Source of the DNA: Catalinimonas alkaloidigena
GTDB taxonomy: Bacteria; Bacteroidota; Bacteroidia; Cytophagales; Cyclobacteriaceae
Direction of reading: 5' to 3'
Assembly: GCF_029504655.1 (NCBI RefSeq)
Contig: NZ_JAQFIL010000001.1
Span: forward strand, 1,927,001 to 1,991,000
DNA length: 64,000 nt
Part shown: one piece after another, positions 36,655-47,242 of the stretch
How positions within the stretch are numbered: the first letter of the stretch is position 1
Layout of the letters: every line of letters begins with the position of its first letter
Made by a program: the position numbers and the translations under genes
The notes under the pieces: model-generated
What the model saw: the letters and a program-made list of their open reading frames with translations, nothing else
What the model was told of the DNA's origin: nothing
Database searches by the model: none

Positions 36655-37875
36655 ATGAAGATGCACAGACCGAGTATTTTTCTACTGCTTTCGCTTTGTC
36701 TTTTTTCTATATATGCCTGTCAGGAAAAATCAGGCGCCGGAATAGTAAATCAGAACTTGGCTGAAGTTGATGATACTTCCCGAGCTTACCCGGATAGTGC
36801 CTACGAGTATCTGGCTATTCCTGCCGGAGGAAAATTAAGTACAGCTTCACGCCGCGCATTAGAGAGAGAATACAACCAGAATGCCGATTGGTATACCGAG
36901 TTTAGATATCATGACCTGAAAGGCAGCTTACAGCATGAGCCTGGGGTCACCAGAAGAGACCCAAGCGCAGTTATTTTTCATGAGGGTACTTATTACGTCT
37001 ATTATACCAAGTCAGAAGGAGAGTCATTTGGCTTTAGAACGGGTGATCCGGAAAAGAAAGTTTTTCCCTGGGACAAATCCGAAATCTGGTACGCTACTTC
37101 TCCTGACGGCTGGGAGTGGACCGAGCAGGGGCTGGCAGTGGGTCGTGGAGACGCTGGTGCTTATGATGACCGCTCGGTGTTTACCCCGGAAGTACTGGCG
37201 CATGATGGAAAGTTTTATTTAGTCTATCAGACAGTGAAGGCACCTTACGTGAACCGAATCAAAAACCAGGTGGGTATGGCTATTTCGGATTCACCAGAGG
37301 GGCCATTTAAGAAGTTAGATGAGCCTATACTTTCTCCTACGGATGACGGAGAATGGCTGGGCGAAGAGGACACACGCTTCAAAGTAAAAAAACAGGGCTC
37401 CTTTGATAGTCAAAAAGTACATGACCCCTGTCTGATGTATTTCAACAATCAATTTTACCTCTACTACAAGGGTGAAAGAATGGGGGAAAAGCTCACAATG
37501 GGAGGCCGGGAAATTAAGTGGGGTGTAGCTGTGGCAGACCAGCCAGAAGGCTCCTATATCAAATCGGAGTATAACCCGATCACCAATAGCGGCCACGAAA
37601 TATGTGTATGGCCTTACCAGGGAGGTATTGCTGCCTTACTGACTTCTGACGGCCCTGAGAAAAACACTATACAATATGCCGAAGATGGAGTAAACTTTGA
37701 AATCAAATCAATGATCGGAGGGAGATCTAAACCTCCGCATGCGGCTGGCTTGGTACGTTCTCTGAATCATGATGAGGAACCCCTGGCGGCGCTCAGTTGG
37801 GGGCTGTGTTTTGACAGAAAAGAGGGTTGGGACTATCTACAAAGGTTTGAGACCTACGACCCTTATGCTCCATAA
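36655..37875 (+). CDS. GH117 alpha-1,3-L-neoagarooligosaccharide hydrolase, lipoprotein
   Basis: A 406-residue GH117 enzyme, which releases 3,6-anhydro-L-galactose (or related terminal units) from the non-reducing end of neoagaro-oligosaccharides. The catalytic and binding set known in GH117 is present: Asp102 in VTRRDPSAV, Asp257 in KVHDPCL, and His314-Glu315 in [14 protein letters not shown]. The N-terminal helical motif used for dimer swapping is visible ([12 protein letters not shown]). A lipobox (FSIYAC, Cys22) indicates a lipoprotein. It is first in the plus-strand run and 54 bp before a second GH117 gene. Substrate could be agar, porphyran-hybrid or other L-sugar-capped oligosaccharides, since GH117 clades differ. 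Confidence 0.93.
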   Translation: MKMHRPSIFLLLSLCLFSIYACQEKSGAGIVNQNLAEVDDTSRAYPDSAYEYLAIPAGGKLSTASRRALEREYNQNADWYTEFRYHDLKGSLQHEPGVTRRDPSAVIFHEGTYYVYYTKSEGESFGFRTGDPEKKVFPWDKSEIWYATSPDGWEWTEQGLAVGRGDAGAYDDRSVFTPEVLAHDGKFYLVYQTVKAPYVNRIKNQVGMAISDSPEGPFKKLDEPILSPTDDGEWLGEEDTRFKVKKQGSFDSQKVHDPCLMYFNNQFYLYYKGERMGEKLTMGGREIKWGVAVADQPEGSYIKSEYNPITNSGHEICVWPYQGGIAALLTSDGPEKNTIQYAEDGVNFEIKSMIGGRSKPPHAAGLVRSLNHDEEPLAALSWGLCFDRKEGWDYLQRFETYDPYAP

Positions 37876-37929
37876 TAATATAATACATGTAATCCAGCTA
37901 AATTTTGTAATCATATTCAACCTGATACT

Positions 37930-39105
37930 ATGAAAAATACTTGTCTTTTTTTTCTCACAACCTTCATACTACTCACGGCAGTGGGGCGCGTAAGTGCCCA
38001 GCAGGAAGAGATGGGCAGGGCCTATCCGGATAGCGTATACGACTTTCTGGCTATACCGAAAGACCAGCCTTTGAGTGCCGCCTCTAAAAGAGCATTGGAA
38101 AGAAATTATGCCAAAGGACCAGCGTGGTACCTGGAGTTTAAAACCTATGATCTCAAAGGTGACCTTGCCTATGAAGAGGGCGTTGTACGTAGAGACCCCT
38201 CTGATATTATTACTGTAGACGGCACTTATTATGTCTACTACTCCAAATCCGTAGGCAAGACGCACGGCTTTGGCACCGGTGATCCGGAAAAGAAAGTTTT
38301 TCCCTGGGACAAAACAGAAGTCTGGTACGCAAGCTCTAAAGATGGGTGGACCTGGAAAGAAGAAGGATTGGCAGTAGGCAGGGGGGAACCTGGCGCTTAT
38401 GATGATCGCTCGGTCTTTACTCCTCAGATCATGACCCATGAAGGTAAATATGTACTGATATACCAAACGGTGAAAGCTCCCTATGTCAACCGGGTAAAAA
38501 ACCAGGTAGGTATGGCAATCGCAGACTCTCCGCATGGGCCATTCAAAAAGCTAAAGGAGCCTATCCTTTCTCCTACCAATGATGGAGAATGGTTAGGGGA
38601 TGAGGATACGCGCTTTAAAGTGAAAAAGCAGGGCTCTTTTGATTCACATAAGGTGCATGATCCAACGCTAATGTATTATAACAATAAATTCTACCTCTAT
38701 TATAAAGGTGAGCGTATGGGTGAGCGAAAAACTTTTGGTGGTAGAGAAATTAAATGGGGCGTAGCTATCGCAGATAAACTGGAAGGTCCTTATATTAAAT
38801 CGGAGTATAACCCGATAACCAACAGTGGTCATGAGTTGTGCGTATGGCCTTACCAGGGTGGTGTTTCTGCACTGCTGATTACGGATGGACCGGAAAGGAA
38901 CACCATACAGTGGGCTTCCGACGGGATCAATTTTAATATCAAGTCGCACATAAAGTGGGGACCACCTGCCGCAGGACTGGATCAGTCAGTAGATAATGAC
39001 AAAAGTCCGGTAGAAGCGCTGAAATGGGGACTTACCCACGAGTATGTGAGTAGAGACTGGCAGGTGATCAAAAGGTTTGAAGGTTTTCAGCCGTTCAGTC
39101 CCTGA
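37930..39105 (+). CDS. GH117 alpha-1,3-L-neoagarooligosaccharide hydrolase, periplasmic
   Basis: A 391-residue second GH117 protein, clearly homologous to the upstream copy over its whole length. It keeps the catalytic set (Asp89 in VVRRDPSDI, Asp in [10 protein letters not shown], His-Glu in [14 protein letters not shown]) and the dimerisation helix ([12 protein letters not shown]). The signal peptide (to about residue 24, VSAQQ) has no lipobox, so it should be a soluble periplasmic protein, unlike its neighbour. Differences near the C-terminus ([13 protein letters not shown] versus [16 protein letters not shown]) lie in a region that could change substrate preference. It is part of the same transcription run. 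Confidence 0.93.
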   Translation: MKNTCLFFLTTFILLTAVGRVSAQQEEMGRAYPDSVYDFLAIPKDQPLSAASKRALERNYAKGPAWYLEFKTYDLKGDLAYEEGVVRRDPSDIITVDGTYYVYYSKSVGKTHGFGTGDPEKKVFPWDKTEVWYASSKDGWTWKEEGLAVGRGEPGAYDDRSVFTPQIMTHEGKYVLIYQTVKAPYVNRVKNQVGMAIADSPHGPFKKLKEPILSPTNDGEWLGDEDTRFKVKKQGSFDSHKVHDPTLMYYNNKFYLYYKGERMGERKTFGGREIKWGVAIADKLEGPYIKSEYNPITNSGHELCVWPYQGGVSALLITDGPERNTIQWASDGINFNIKSHIKWGPPAAGLDQSVDNDKSPVEALKWGLTHEYVSRDWQVIKRFEGFQPFSP

Positions 39106-39131
39106 TTATTAACCATAAACTAATGCTAAGT

Positions 39132-40151
39132 ATGAAAGCAGCCTATTACAAAGAAAAAGGCAAATTTGAATTGGGCGAAAGCCAGATAAAAAAACCTGCC
39201 AAAGGCGAAGTGCGCCTGGAGGTAGCCTACTGTGGTGTCTGTGGTACAGACATTCATATCTACCACGGGGTGATGGATCAGCGAGTGGCCCGACCTCAGG
39301 TGGTAGGCCACGAAGCTTCGGCTGTAGTCGCAGAAGTAGGAGAGGGAGTTTCCAACGTAAAAGTTGGTGACAACGTAGCGGTGAGGCCCCTACAGTTTGG
39401 CGAGCCTCATCCCTTTGACAAAGGTTACGCTCATGTAGGCAAAAATCTGAAATTTATCGGTATAGATGCGCCTGGAGCATTTCAGCAAAGCTGGACAGTA
39501 CCTGCTTATTGTCTTCATCAGCTACCCGCAGATCTTTCTTTAAAACATGGAGCATTTATAGAGCCGCTCTCAGTTGCCTGCCATGATGTAAAGATTGGTA
39601 GGGTAAAAGAAGGAGAACGCTGCCTGGTAATAGGTGGAGGGCCTATTGGTACGCTCATCGCCTATGTGCTAAAAACTAAAAAGGCCGAAGTCATTATTTC
39701 AGAAGTGAATGAGAAACGGGTGAATATGCTACGTGAACTAGGCTTTACAGTAGTCAACCCCATTCAGGAAAATCTGAAAGAACGCATCAGCGAGCTCACC
39801 AATGAAGCTATGATAGACTGTGCCTTTGAAGTTTCCGGTTCGGCTGCAGGTGTAGATGCCATGACCGAAGTAGTGAACGTAAGAGGGCGTATCGTGATGG
39901 TGGCTATCCATGGTGGAGAAAAGAAAAAGGTAGATCTGTTTAAGTTTTTCTGGTCAGAGATCGAGCTTTTGGGCGCCAGACTCTATGAAGAAGAGGATTA
40001 TGAAGAGGCAATTCAAATAGCTTCCTCAGCACAAATTCCCTTTGACAAATTAATTACCCAGGTGGATAGCCTGGATAACATACAATCCATTTTTGAAACG
40101 ATAGACAATAATCCGGCAGGCATGAAATATCTGGTAGACTGTCAGGTTTAA
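39132..40151 (+). CDS. zinc-dependent medium-chain dehydrogenase, candidate L-KDGal 5-dehydrogenase
   Basis: About 339 residues from the ATG at 39132 (an ATG three codons earlier is possible). It is a medium-chain dehydrogenase with catalytic-zinc residues in AYCGVCGTDIHIYHG, VVGHEAS and AFIEPLSVACHD, and an NAD-binding CLVIGGGPIGTLIA. The four-Cys structural-zinc loop is missing, as in the sorbitol and L-threonine dehydrogenase side of the family. It sits between GH117 and a KduD-like SDR, 10 bp before the latter. By analogy with L-galactonate 5-dehydrogenases it could oxidise C5 of 2-keto-3-deoxy-L-galactonate. That role is inferred from context. Confidence 0.8.
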   Translation: MKAAYYKEKGKFELGESQIKKPAKGEVRLEVAYCGVCGTDIHIYHGVMDQRVARPQVVGHEASAVVAEVGEGVSNVKVGDNVAVRPLQFGEPHPFDKGYAHVGKNLKFIGIDAPGAFQQSWTVPAYCLHQLPADLSLKHGAFIEPLSVACHDVKIGRVKEGERCLVIGGGPIGTLIAYVLKTKKAEVIISEVNEKRVNMLRELGFTVVNPIQENLKERISELTNEAMIDCAFEVSGSAAGVDAMTEVVNVRGRIVMVAIHGGEKKKVDLFKFFWSEIELLGARLYEEEDYEEAIQIASSAQIPFDKLITQVDSLDNIQSIFETIDNNPAGMKYLVDCQV

Positions 40152-40161
40152 AAAACTAATT

Positions 40162-40932
40162 ATGAGCATAATAGATCAATTCAAACTGGAAGGAAAAACT
40201 GCACTGGTCACGGGCTGTAAGCGTGGCATCGGTAAAGCGATGGCAGTAGCCCTGGCTGAGGCCGGAGCAGATATTATAGGAGTTAGTGCCTCACTGGAAA
40301 CAGAGGGCAGCGCAGTAGAAAAAGAAGTAAAAGCATTAGGCAAAAACTTCAAAGCCTATACCTGTGACTTCTCAGACCGAGATGCTCTCTACACCTTTAT
40401 CAAAGCAGTAAAAGCGGATTTTCCGGCCATAGATATACTGGTGAACAACGCAGGTACCATATTACGGGCCCCCGCGGCAGAACATCCTGATGAATACTGG
40501 GATAAAGTAGTAGAGGTGAACCAGAATGCACAGTTTATCCTCAGCAGAGAACTGGGTAAAGAGATGGTAGCCCGTGGCAGTGGTAAAATTGTGTTTACCG
40601 CTTCATTGCTTACTTTTCAGGGAGGAATCACCGTTCCCGGCTATGCGGCGAGTAAAGGGGCTATCGGTCAGCTTACCATGGCTTTTGCCAATGAGTGGGC
40701 CGGTAAAGGTGTCAATGTAAATGCTATCGCGCCCGGCTATATCAGCACCGATAATACCGAAGCCTTAAGAAATAATCCTGAAAGAGCTAATGCCATCCTT
40801 TCGCGTATACCTGCAGGTCGCTGGGGAGAGGCAGAAGACTTTAAAGGACCTATTGTTTTCTTATGTTCAGAAGCATCAGCCTATATGCACGGGAGTGTAA
40901 TGTTGGTTGATGGAGGTTGGATGGGGCGCTAA
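40162..40932 (+). CDS. KduD-like short-chain dehydrogenase (2-keto-3-deoxy-D-gluconate 5-dehydrogenase type)
   Basis: A 256-residue SDR. Cofactor motif TGCKRGIG (near 18-25), VNNAGT, catalytic Ser in FTASLLTFQGG and Tyr-x3-Lys in GYAASKGAI, and a very KduD-like end (IPAGRWGEAEDFKGPIVFLC, then MLVDGGWMGR). KduD interconverts 2,5-diketo-3-deoxygluconate and 2-keto-3-deoxy-D-gluconate. In this locus it would reduce the diketo acid formed from L-KDGal by the preceding dehydrogenase, inverting C5 and delivering D-KDG to central metabolism. Cytoplasmic, in the same operon. Confidence 0.85.
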   Translation: MSIIDQFKLEGKTALVTGCKRGIGKAMAVALAEAGADIIGVSASLETEGSAVEKEVKALGKNFKAYTCDFSDRDALYTFIKAVKADFPAIDILVNNAGTILRAPAAEHPDEYWDKVVEVNQNAQFILSRELGKEMVARGSGKIVFTASLLTFQGGITVPGYAASKGAIGQLTMAFANEWAGKGVNVNAIAPGYISTDNTEALRNNPERANAILSRIPAGRWGEAEDFKGPIVFLCSEASAYMHGSVMLVDGGWMGR

Positions 40933-40978
40933 TTAGCATCCCTCCCTATCCTTTAATCTTTTCCTAACCTAAATACCC

Positions 40979-42436
40979 ATGTCAGATACCAAGAACTATC
41001 AGTTATATATTGATGGACAGTGGCATAGTGCCACCTCCCAAAAAAGTGAGCAGATTTTTAGCCCCAGTGATGAGTCTGTAGTAGGCTCAGTACAGGTAGC
41101 AGACGAAAGGGATGCACAACTGGCGCTGCAAGCCGCAGAAAAAGCGCAAAAAAGTTGGAAGAAGGTCCCCGCCATTGAACGGGCACGTTTGCTACGTAGC
41201 TTTGCCGCTGAGATACGTAACCAAAAAGATATGCTGGCTCGCCTGCTGGTAAGAGAGCAAGGTAAATTGCTAAAAGTAGCCCGTATGGAGGTGGAAGTTA
41301 CAGCCACTTTTATAGAATATGCCTGCGACTGGGCACGCCAGATAGAAGGAGATATATTGCCTTCGGATAATTCCGGTGAGCAGATTTTGATACAGAAAAT
41401 TCCTCGTGGCGTGGTGGTAGCCATTACTGCATGGAATTTTCCCCTCGCCCTGGCCGGAAGAAAAATAGGTCCCGCCCTGGTAGCTGGTAATACGGTGGTA
41501 CTCAAACCTACCCAGGAAACACCACTAGCCAGTCTGGAACTGGGCAATATAGCAAGCAAGGTAGGGCTGCCCAAGGGAGTACTCAATATACTTACCGGTA
41601 AAGGTAGCGTGCTGGGCAACGCCCTGGTAGCCAACCCACTTACTAAAATGGTAACCATGACTGGTAGCACGCCTGCCGGACAACAGATTTTTCGTACTGC
41701 TGCTGAACATCTGATTCATGTACAATTAGAGTTAGGAGGTAAAGCCCCCTTTATTGTATTTGAAGATGCGGATCTGGATGCGGCAGTAGAAGGTGCATTG
41801 CATTCACGCTTTGATAATTGCGGCCAGGTTTGTACCTGCAATGAGCGCATGTATCTACACCACAGCATTTATGATGCTTTTATGGAAAAGTTTATGGCCA
41901 AGGTAAAGGCGATGAAAATTGGTGACCCTATGCAGGAGGATACTGACCTCGGCCCTAAGGTCAGCGCTAAGGAATTGCAACATATGGAAAACTTAGTAGC
42001 TCAGGCTTTAGAAGAGGGTGCTACGCTGGCATATGGTGGTAAAAAACCTCAGGGGCCACAATTTGATAAAGGGCATTGGTTTGAGCCAACTATTTTTACC
42101 GATGTAAAGCAGGAGATGACCATCGTTCATGAAGAGTCTTTCGGACCTATTCTGCCAGTCATTAAGTTCAGCAGCTTTGAAGAAGTGATGGGCTATGCCA
42201 ACGACTGCGAGTACGGACTGGCTGCTATGGTGTATACCAATGACATGAACAAAATCATGCGCTGTAATGATGAGCTGGAGTTCGGTGAAATCTACATTAA
42301 TCGTGGACATGGGGAGCAGCATCAGGGATTCCATAATGGCTACAAACTAAGTGGTACCGGTGGAGAAGATGGTAAATATGGTTTTGAGCAATATCTGGAA
42401 AAGAAAACTTTCTACCTCAAATACAAGACCTCATGA
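40979..42436 (+). CDS. NAD(P)-dependent aldehyde dehydrogenase, candidate 3,6-anhydro-L-galactose dehydrogenase
   Basis: A 485-residue ALDH-superfamily enzyme. Conserved parts: [33 protein letters not shown], catalytic Glu in [11 protein letters not shown], catalytic Cys in [13 protein letters not shown], and [14 protein letters not shown]. It resembles the lactaldehyde / glycolaldehyde dehydrogenase group, from which known 3,6-anhydro-L-galactose dehydrogenases come. Its last codon overlaps the start of the cycloisomerase gene (ATGA, 42433-42436), indicating translational coupling. Together they would convert anhydro-L-galactose to anhydrogalactonate and on to 2-keto-3-deoxy-L-galactonate. 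Confidence 0.88.
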   Translation: MSDTKNYQLYIDGQWHSATSQKSEQIFSPSDESVVGSVQVADERDAQLALQAAEKAQKSWKKVPAIERARLLRSFAAEIRNQKDMLARLLVREQGKLLKVARMEVEVTATFIEYACDWARQIEGDILPSDNSGEQILIQKIPRGVVVAITAWNFPLALAGRKIGPALVAGNTVVLKPTQETPLASLELGNIASKVGLPKGVLNILTGKGSVLGNALVANPLTKMVTMTGSTPAGQQIFRTAAEHLIHVQLELGGKAPFIVFEDADLDAAVEGALHSRFDNCGQVCTCNERMYLHHSIYDAFMEKFMAKVKAMKIGDPMQEDTDLGPKVSAKELQHMENLVAQALEEGATLAYGGKKPQGPQFDKGHWFEPTIFTDVKQEMTIVHEESFGPILPVIKFSSFEEVMGYANDCEYGLAAMVYTNDMNKIMRCNDELEFGEIYINRGHGEQHQGFHNGYKLSGTGGEDGKYGFEQYLEKKTFYLKYKTS

Positions 42437-43563
42437 GCAAAATAGCTACAGTACATACCCGTTTGTTTCAGGTACCTCTGGCGGAGGTGCTAAACGATGC
42501 CAAGCATGGTGACCATACCCACTTTGAGCTGGTGACTACTACTATTACATTAGAAGATGGTAGTGAAGGTACTGGCTATACCTATACAGGAGGTAAAGGA
42601 GGACATTCCATCAAAGCCATGCTGGATTATGATATTGCTCCTGCAATTATTGGTAAAGAGGGAACGGATGTAGAAGGTATCTATGATTTTCTGGAATGGC
42701 ATATCCACTATGTAGGTCGTGGAGGAATTAGCTCTTTCGCAATTTCAACAGTAGATATTGCGCTTTGGGATATCCGCTGCAAAAAAGCCAACAGCCCCCT
42801 CTGGAAAATGGCAGGAGGAGCAAATAATAGTTGCAAAGCCTATTGTGGGGGAATAGACCTTCAGTTTCCACTGGAAAAACTACTGCACAATATTCAGGGC
42901 TATCTGGATAGAGGTTTTAATGCAGTCAAAATAAAAATAGGAAGGGAAAAGCTGGAAGAAGATCTGGAAAGAATAAAAGCCGTACGCAAATTGGTAGGAG
43001 ATGACATCATCTTTATGGTAGATGCCAACTACTCTATGTCGGTAGAGCAGGCTATTAAAGCTGCGCAGGCTTTTAAGCCTTATGATATTTACTGGTTTGA
43101 AGAACCCACCATCCCTGATAACTATCTGGGCTATGCCAGAATTGCAGAGGAAGGTGGCGTCTCCCTGGCAATGGGGGAGAATCTGCATACCATTTATGAA
43201 TTTGGCTATGCGTTTGAACAGGCTAAGTTGTCATTTATTCAACCTGACGCTTCCAACTGTGGTGGCATTACGGGCTGGCTGAAGGTAGCTGAACTGTCTC
43301 GTAAATATAAGCTCCCCGTATGTTCACACGGCATGCAGGAGCTGCACGTAAGCCTGGTGTCTGCACAAAGCAACGCTGGTTGGCTGGAAGTGCATAGTTT
43401 CCCTATTGATGAATACACCAAACAACCGCTTCAGGTAGCTAACTACAGAGCGCAGGCTCCGGACACAGCGGGTATAGGTGTGGAGTTTGACTGGGATAAG
43501 CTGCTACCCTACGAAACAGGGCTGGGGAGTATCGGCAAAAACTTCAATGCACTTCATGTTTGA
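42433..43563 (+). CDS. enolase-superfamily enzyme, candidate 3,6-anhydro-L-galactonate cycloisomerase
   Basis: A 376-residue member of the mandelate racemase / muconate lactonising group. Catalytic KxK in [11 protein letters not shown], metal ligands Asp in MVDANYSM, Glu in YWFEEPTIP and Glu in AMGENLH, Asp in QPDASNCGG and His in [12 protein letters not shown] are all visible, so a Lys plus His/Asp acid-base pair is present. Anhydrogalactonate cycloisomerases belong here, and the gene is translationally coupled to the aldehyde dehydrogenase that would make its substrate. The assignment combines family and context; a racemase or dehydratase with another substrate is the alternative. Confidence 0.87.
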   Translation: MSKIATVHTRLFQVPLAEVLNDAKHGDHTHFELVTTTITLEDGSEGTGYTYTGGKGGHSIKAMLDYDIAPAIIGKEGTDVEGIYDFLEWHIHYVGRGGISSFAISTVDIALWDIRCKKANSPLWKMAGGANNSCKAYCGGIDLQFPLEKLLHNIQGYLDRGFNAVKIKIGREKLEEDLERIKAVRKLVGDDIIFMVDANYSMSVEQAIKAAQAFKPYDIYWFEEPTIPDNYLGYARIAEEGGVSLAMGENLHTIYEFGYAFEQAKLSFIQPDASNCGGITGWLKVAELSRKYKLPVCSHGMQELHVSLVSAQSNAGWLEVHSFPIDEYTKQPLQVANYRAQAPDTAGIGVEFDWDKLLPYETGLGSIGKNFNALHV

Positions 43564-43594
43564 TAAACCATAAGAACAAGCTAAAACTACTCAC

Positions 43595-44638
43595 ATGAAA
43601 ATTGAAAAGAAGCCTTTCGGACAAATAGATGGACAAACTATAGATCAATATATACTTAGCAACAACAATGGTCTGGTGCTTGGCATAATCAATTATGGGG
43701 CTACTATCAGCTCCATCATTGTACCCTCAGCAAGGCAGGGTAGGGCAGACGTAGTATGCGGATTTAACCAAATTGATGGCTATTTATCTGAAGCATATCA
43801 AAATAATGCCCCTTATTTTGGGGCTACAGTTGGCCGCTATGCAGGGCGTATCAAAGATGCTCAGTTTGTATTGGGTGGAGAGCTTTATCAGTTGGAAGCC
43901 AACGATGGTGATAACCACCTGCATGGGGGTAAACTGGGCTTTGACAAACGCATCTGGAAGTCAGAAACTTTGGAAGAAGATGATGCTGTAGGGGTAAAAA
44001 TGAGCTTAATTAGTCAGCATATGGAAGAGGGATACCCCGGACAGGTAGAGGTAAACATCTATTTTCGTATGAATGACAATAACGAAATCTCTATACGCTA
44101 TCAGGCAAATACAGATAGAGTTACTCCGATTTCTTTAACCAACCACACCTATTTTAATCTGTCCGGTTTTAAAGACAATATCATGAGCCACCTGGCCTGT
44201 ATAGTTTCTGATAGCTATTTACAGCCGGATGCCAGTAACGTACCAGATGGGAGTATCAGCAAAGTTGAAAATACGCCTGCTGATTTAAGAAAGCCAAAGC
44301 CGCTGGGAGTCTGCATAGATAAAATGGAGATGGGGTTTGAGCACTATTTCTTGTTTGAAAAGGACAGCAGACTGAGAGAAGTGGCCAGCTTTACAGAAGA
44401 AAAAAGTGGTAGAGGGATAAAGGTCTTTACTACAGAACCAGGTATGCTTTTTTATACCGGATACTACACCTCCGATCAGCTTCAGAGAGAGAATGGTGAT
44501 CAATATGGGCAGTTTCGTGCTTTTTGCTGCGAAACATCTCGCTACATCAACGGACCAAATATAGCAAGTTCGCCAGGTTCAGTCACAACACCGGATGAGC
44601 CCTATGAGAGCGAGACAGTTTTAGCATTTGAGTGGTAA
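43595..44638 (+). CDS. galM: aldose 1-epimerase (galactose mutarotase)
   Basis: A 347-residue mutarotase that interconverts alpha and beta anomers of aldoses. Seen: GATVGRYAGRIKDAQFVLGG, NHLHGGKLGFDKRIW, the catalytic His in SLTNHTYFNLSG, and the C-terminal GQFRAFCCETSRYINGPN with the Glu base region nearby. There is no signal peptide, so it acts in the cytoplasm. Placed 31 bp after the cycloisomerase gene, it probably handles D-galactose released from agarose or porphyran. Use on L-galactose is possible. Confidence 0.9.
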   Translation: MKIEKKPFGQIDGQTIDQYILSNNNGLVLGIINYGATISSIIVPSARQGRADVVCGFNQIDGYLSEAYQNNAPYFGATVGRYAGRIKDAQFVLGGELYQLEANDGDNHLHGGKLGFDKRIWKSETLEEDDAVGVKMSLISQHMEEGYPGQVEVNIYFRMNDNNEISIRYQANTDRVTPISLTNHTYFNLSGFKDNIMSHLACIVSDSYLQPDASNVPDGSISKVENTPADLRKPKPLGVCIDKMEMGFEHYFLFEKDSRLREVASFTEEKSGRGIKVFTTEPGMLFYTGYYTSDQLQRENGDQYGQFRAFCCETSRYINGPNIASSPGSVTTPDEPYESETVLAFEW

Positions 44639-44722
44639 GTCATCGTTCGTGAAGATGTAAGCAGTACGATAGTCAACAATACAGAAAACTAGATTTTAAG
44701 AATAAACTAAAGATAAACAAGC

Positions 44723-45745
44723 ATGACTCAAGGTGTAATTTGGGCAATATTTGCCGGTTTAATGCTGGGGCTTTATGCCCTGCCAGAAAAGTTTACTAAA
44801 GACTTCAAATATGAGAATACCTGGAGCCTTTTCTTTCTGCTTACCATGTTTGTAGTTCCGCTTATCGCTTCAGTAGCCTTAATAGATGGCTTCGGCGAAG
44901 TATTTGGGGCTATACCTGTAGACGTATTGCTAAACATGTCGATAGCCAGCTTCCTATGGGGTGCCGGAGTAATGATGTGGGGCAAGGCCATTAACCATAT
45001 AGGGCTTTCTCTGGGCTTCTCTTTGTTCATCGGGACTATCATATTAATAGGTTCACTTTTACCCTTCTTGGTAGATGGCCTGCCGCCAGCTAATGCTTTG
45101 CTATTTATTCTCCTGGGCTTGCTTGTAGTTCTCCTGGGCATCGTAGCCAATGGCAAAGCAGGACTGATCAGAGAGCAGGATGAATTGAAAAATGCTGAAC
45201 ACACCAAAAGTTCTGATGGCAAAGGCTCTATGGCAACAGGTATTTTTATCGCTGTTTTTGGTGGGCTGTTGGCTACCGGCTTTAGCTATGCGAATGCGGT
45301 AGGTCGCCCATTCCTGCATGAAGCCAGTCAGGCTCAAGGCAATGCCGACTGGATTACTGCCGTAGTGGTGATGTTTCCCATATTTATCAGTGGAGGCATA
45401 GCGATGACCGCCTACTTTGCCTGGCAACTGTCACAAAAAAGAGCATGGAAATATTTCAAATCTTCTCACCTCTCCAAAAATGTGTCGCTGATACTCATTA
45501 TGGCTGTTTTTCATTATGCGGCCTCCGCACTTTTTGCCTATGCGGCCTTTAGACTGGGTGAAGCCGGCAATACGGTAGGCTATGCTATTTTCAATACCGC
45601 AAGTGTGATCACTGCAATACTCAGTGGCATCATTACCAAAGAGTGGGCAAGGGCATCAAATAAGGCTAGAAGAATGCTCTATACAGGACTTTTCTGCATG
45701 GTAGTAGGGGTGGTTTTGATTGCTTATGGCAATAGTTTAATATGA
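44723..45745 (+). CDS. RhaT-like sugar/proton symporter
   Basis: A 340-residue inner-membrane protein with about ten hydrophobic helices, of the L-rhamnose-proton symporter (RhaT) branch of the drug/metabolite transporter superfamily. Markers: [51 protein letters not shown] and the last helices [20 protein letters not shown]. RhaT carries an L-sugar; in this locus L-galactose or 3,6-anhydro-L-galactose is the natural guess. Its stop overlaps the start of the following sulfatase gene by 4 bp, so the two are coupled. Confidence 0.85.
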   Translation: MTQGVIWAIFAGLMLGLYALPEKFTKDFKYENTWSLFFLLTMFVVPLIASVALIDGFGEVFGAIPVDVLLNMSIASFLWGAGVMMWGKAINHIGLSLGFSLFIGTIILIGSLLPFLVDGLPPANALLFILLGLLVVLLGIVANGKAGLIREQDELKNAEHTKSSDGKGSMATGIFIAVFGGLLATGFSYANAVGRPFLHEASQAQGNADWITAVVVMFPIFISGGIAMTAYFAWQLSQKRAWKYFKSSHLSKNVSLILIMAVFHYAASALFAYAAFRLGEAGNTVGYAIFNTASVITAILSGIITKEWARASNKARRMLYTGLFCMVVGVVLIAYGNSLI

Positions 45746-47196
45746 AGAAAATAGCATTGAATATCGCTTCCATGTTCAGAGGAATAAAAACTGTACCAGT
45801 GGGTGGTATAGGGTTTTTTCTGGCTTTGCTATGCTATACAGATCCGGTTCTGGCACAGCATGCCAAAATCAGACCTTCACAGCCCAACATCATTTTACTG
45901 TATGCTGACGATGCGGGCTATCGTGACTTTGGCTTTCAGGGGAGTACACTTTTCAAAACGCCTAATCTGGATAAGCTGGCCAGCGAAGGAGTGAAATTTA
46001 GCCAGGCTTATATGACAGCGGCTGTCTGCGGTCCTTCCCGTGCAGGTATGATTACCGGTAGGTACCAGCAGCGCTTTGGTTTTGAAGAAAATAATGTGCC
46101 GGGCTATATGAGTGAATCTGGCCCTGATAGCCTGGAAATGGGATTGCCTACCCATCTTCCTACCATAGCGGATCATCTGAAAAGCCTGGGTTACCAAACC
46201 GCTATTTTTGGCAAATGGCATCTTGGGGGAGCAGACCGTTTTCATCCACTACGTAGAGGGTTTGATCATTTTTATGGGTTTAGAGGGGGTGCCCGAAGTT
46301 ATTATGCTTATGATGAAGCCCCTGAAGATCCACAGAACAGGTTAGAAGAAGACTTTGGCAATTATGGAGAGCATGAAGGCTATCTGACTGATGTTTTGGC
46401 AGATAAAGCCAGTGAATTTATTAACACAAATAAAGAGCGTCCATTCTTTATATTTCTCTCTTTTAATGCGGTACATACACCCCTGCATGCTGAGCACTCA
46501 GATCTGGAACGCTTTCCCCAGCTTAAAGGAAAGAGAAAAGAACTGGCTGCCATGACTTATGCCCTTGACCGGGCTTGTGGTAAAGTCTTGGATACACTGA
46601 AATCACTGGGGCTGGAGGAAAATACCATAGTGGTGTTCACCAATGACAATGGAGGTCCTACAGATGCCAGCGAAGCCAATAACTACCCTCTCAGCGGCAC
46701 TAAAGCCAATCACCTGGAAGGAGGCATTCGTGTACCTTGTTTGATAAAGTGGCCCGGTCAGTTGGAAAAGGGTAGTACATACGGTTACCCAGTATCCTCC
46801 CTGGATTTTCTACCCACTTTTGTGGAAGCTGCCGGGGGTAGTGCTGACACAATAGTAGGACTGGATGGGGTCAACCTGCTGCCCTATTTGCAGGCCAAAA
46901 AAGATGATAGACCTCATCAGACTTTATACTGGAAAAAAGAAAATCGTGGAGCTATCAGGGAAGCTGACTGGAAGCTGCTACGTTTTCCCGATCGGCCGGC
47001 AGAGCTGTACAATATAGCAGAAGACCCACAGGAGCAGAACAATCTGGCATACCAGTACCCGGAAAAGGTAAAAGCACTTTACAAAAAGCTGTTTGCCTGG
47101 GAGCTGGAACTGGAAAGACCTCTGTGGCAACTCAAAAGAAAGTACGAAGGCATGGCAGCCGATAGAATGGATAAATACCGAGCACCCAAAGAGTAA
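45742..47196 (+). CDS. S1-family sulfatase (formylglycine type)
   Basis: A 484-residue exported sulfatase. N-terminal signal (about 1-38, PVLAQH), metal-binding Asp pair in [14 protein letters not shown], and the formylglycine signature [11 protein letters not shown] with Cys96, followed by GKWHLGG and [11 protein letters not shown]. It is complete, ending with the usual C-terminal subdomain ([15 protein letters not shown]). Cys96 needs an anaerobic or oxygen-dependent maturase not found in the window. The likely substrate is a sulfated galactose unit of red-algal galactan. It overlaps the RhaT-like gene by 4 bp. Confidence 0.93.
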   Translation: MKKIALNIASMFRGIKTVPVGGIGFFLALLCYTDPVLAQHAKIRPSQPNIILLYADDAGYRDFGFQGSTLFKTPNLDKLASEGVKFSQAYMTAAVCGPSRAGMITGRYQQRFGFEENNVPGYMSESGPDSLEMGLPTHLPTIADHLKSLGYQTAIFGKWHLGGADRFHPLRRGFDHFYGFRGGARSYYAYDEAPEDPQNRLEEDFGNYGEHEGYLTDVLADKASEFINTNKERPFFIFLSFNAVHTPLHAEHSDLERFPQLKGKRKELAAMTYALDRACGKVLDTLKSLGLEENTIVVFTNDNGGPTDASEANNYPLSGTKANHLEGGIRVPCLIKWPGQLEKGSTYGYPVSSLDFLPTFVEAAGGSADTIVGLDGVNLLPYLQAKKDDRPHQTLYWKKENRGAIREADWKLLRFPDRPAELYNIAEDPQEQNNLAYQYPEKVKALYKKLFAWELELERPLWQLKRKYEGMAADRMDKYRAPKE

Positions 47197-47242
47197 ACGA
47201 TTTAACACAATGAATATGACAATAACCTAAACACTAAAGCAT

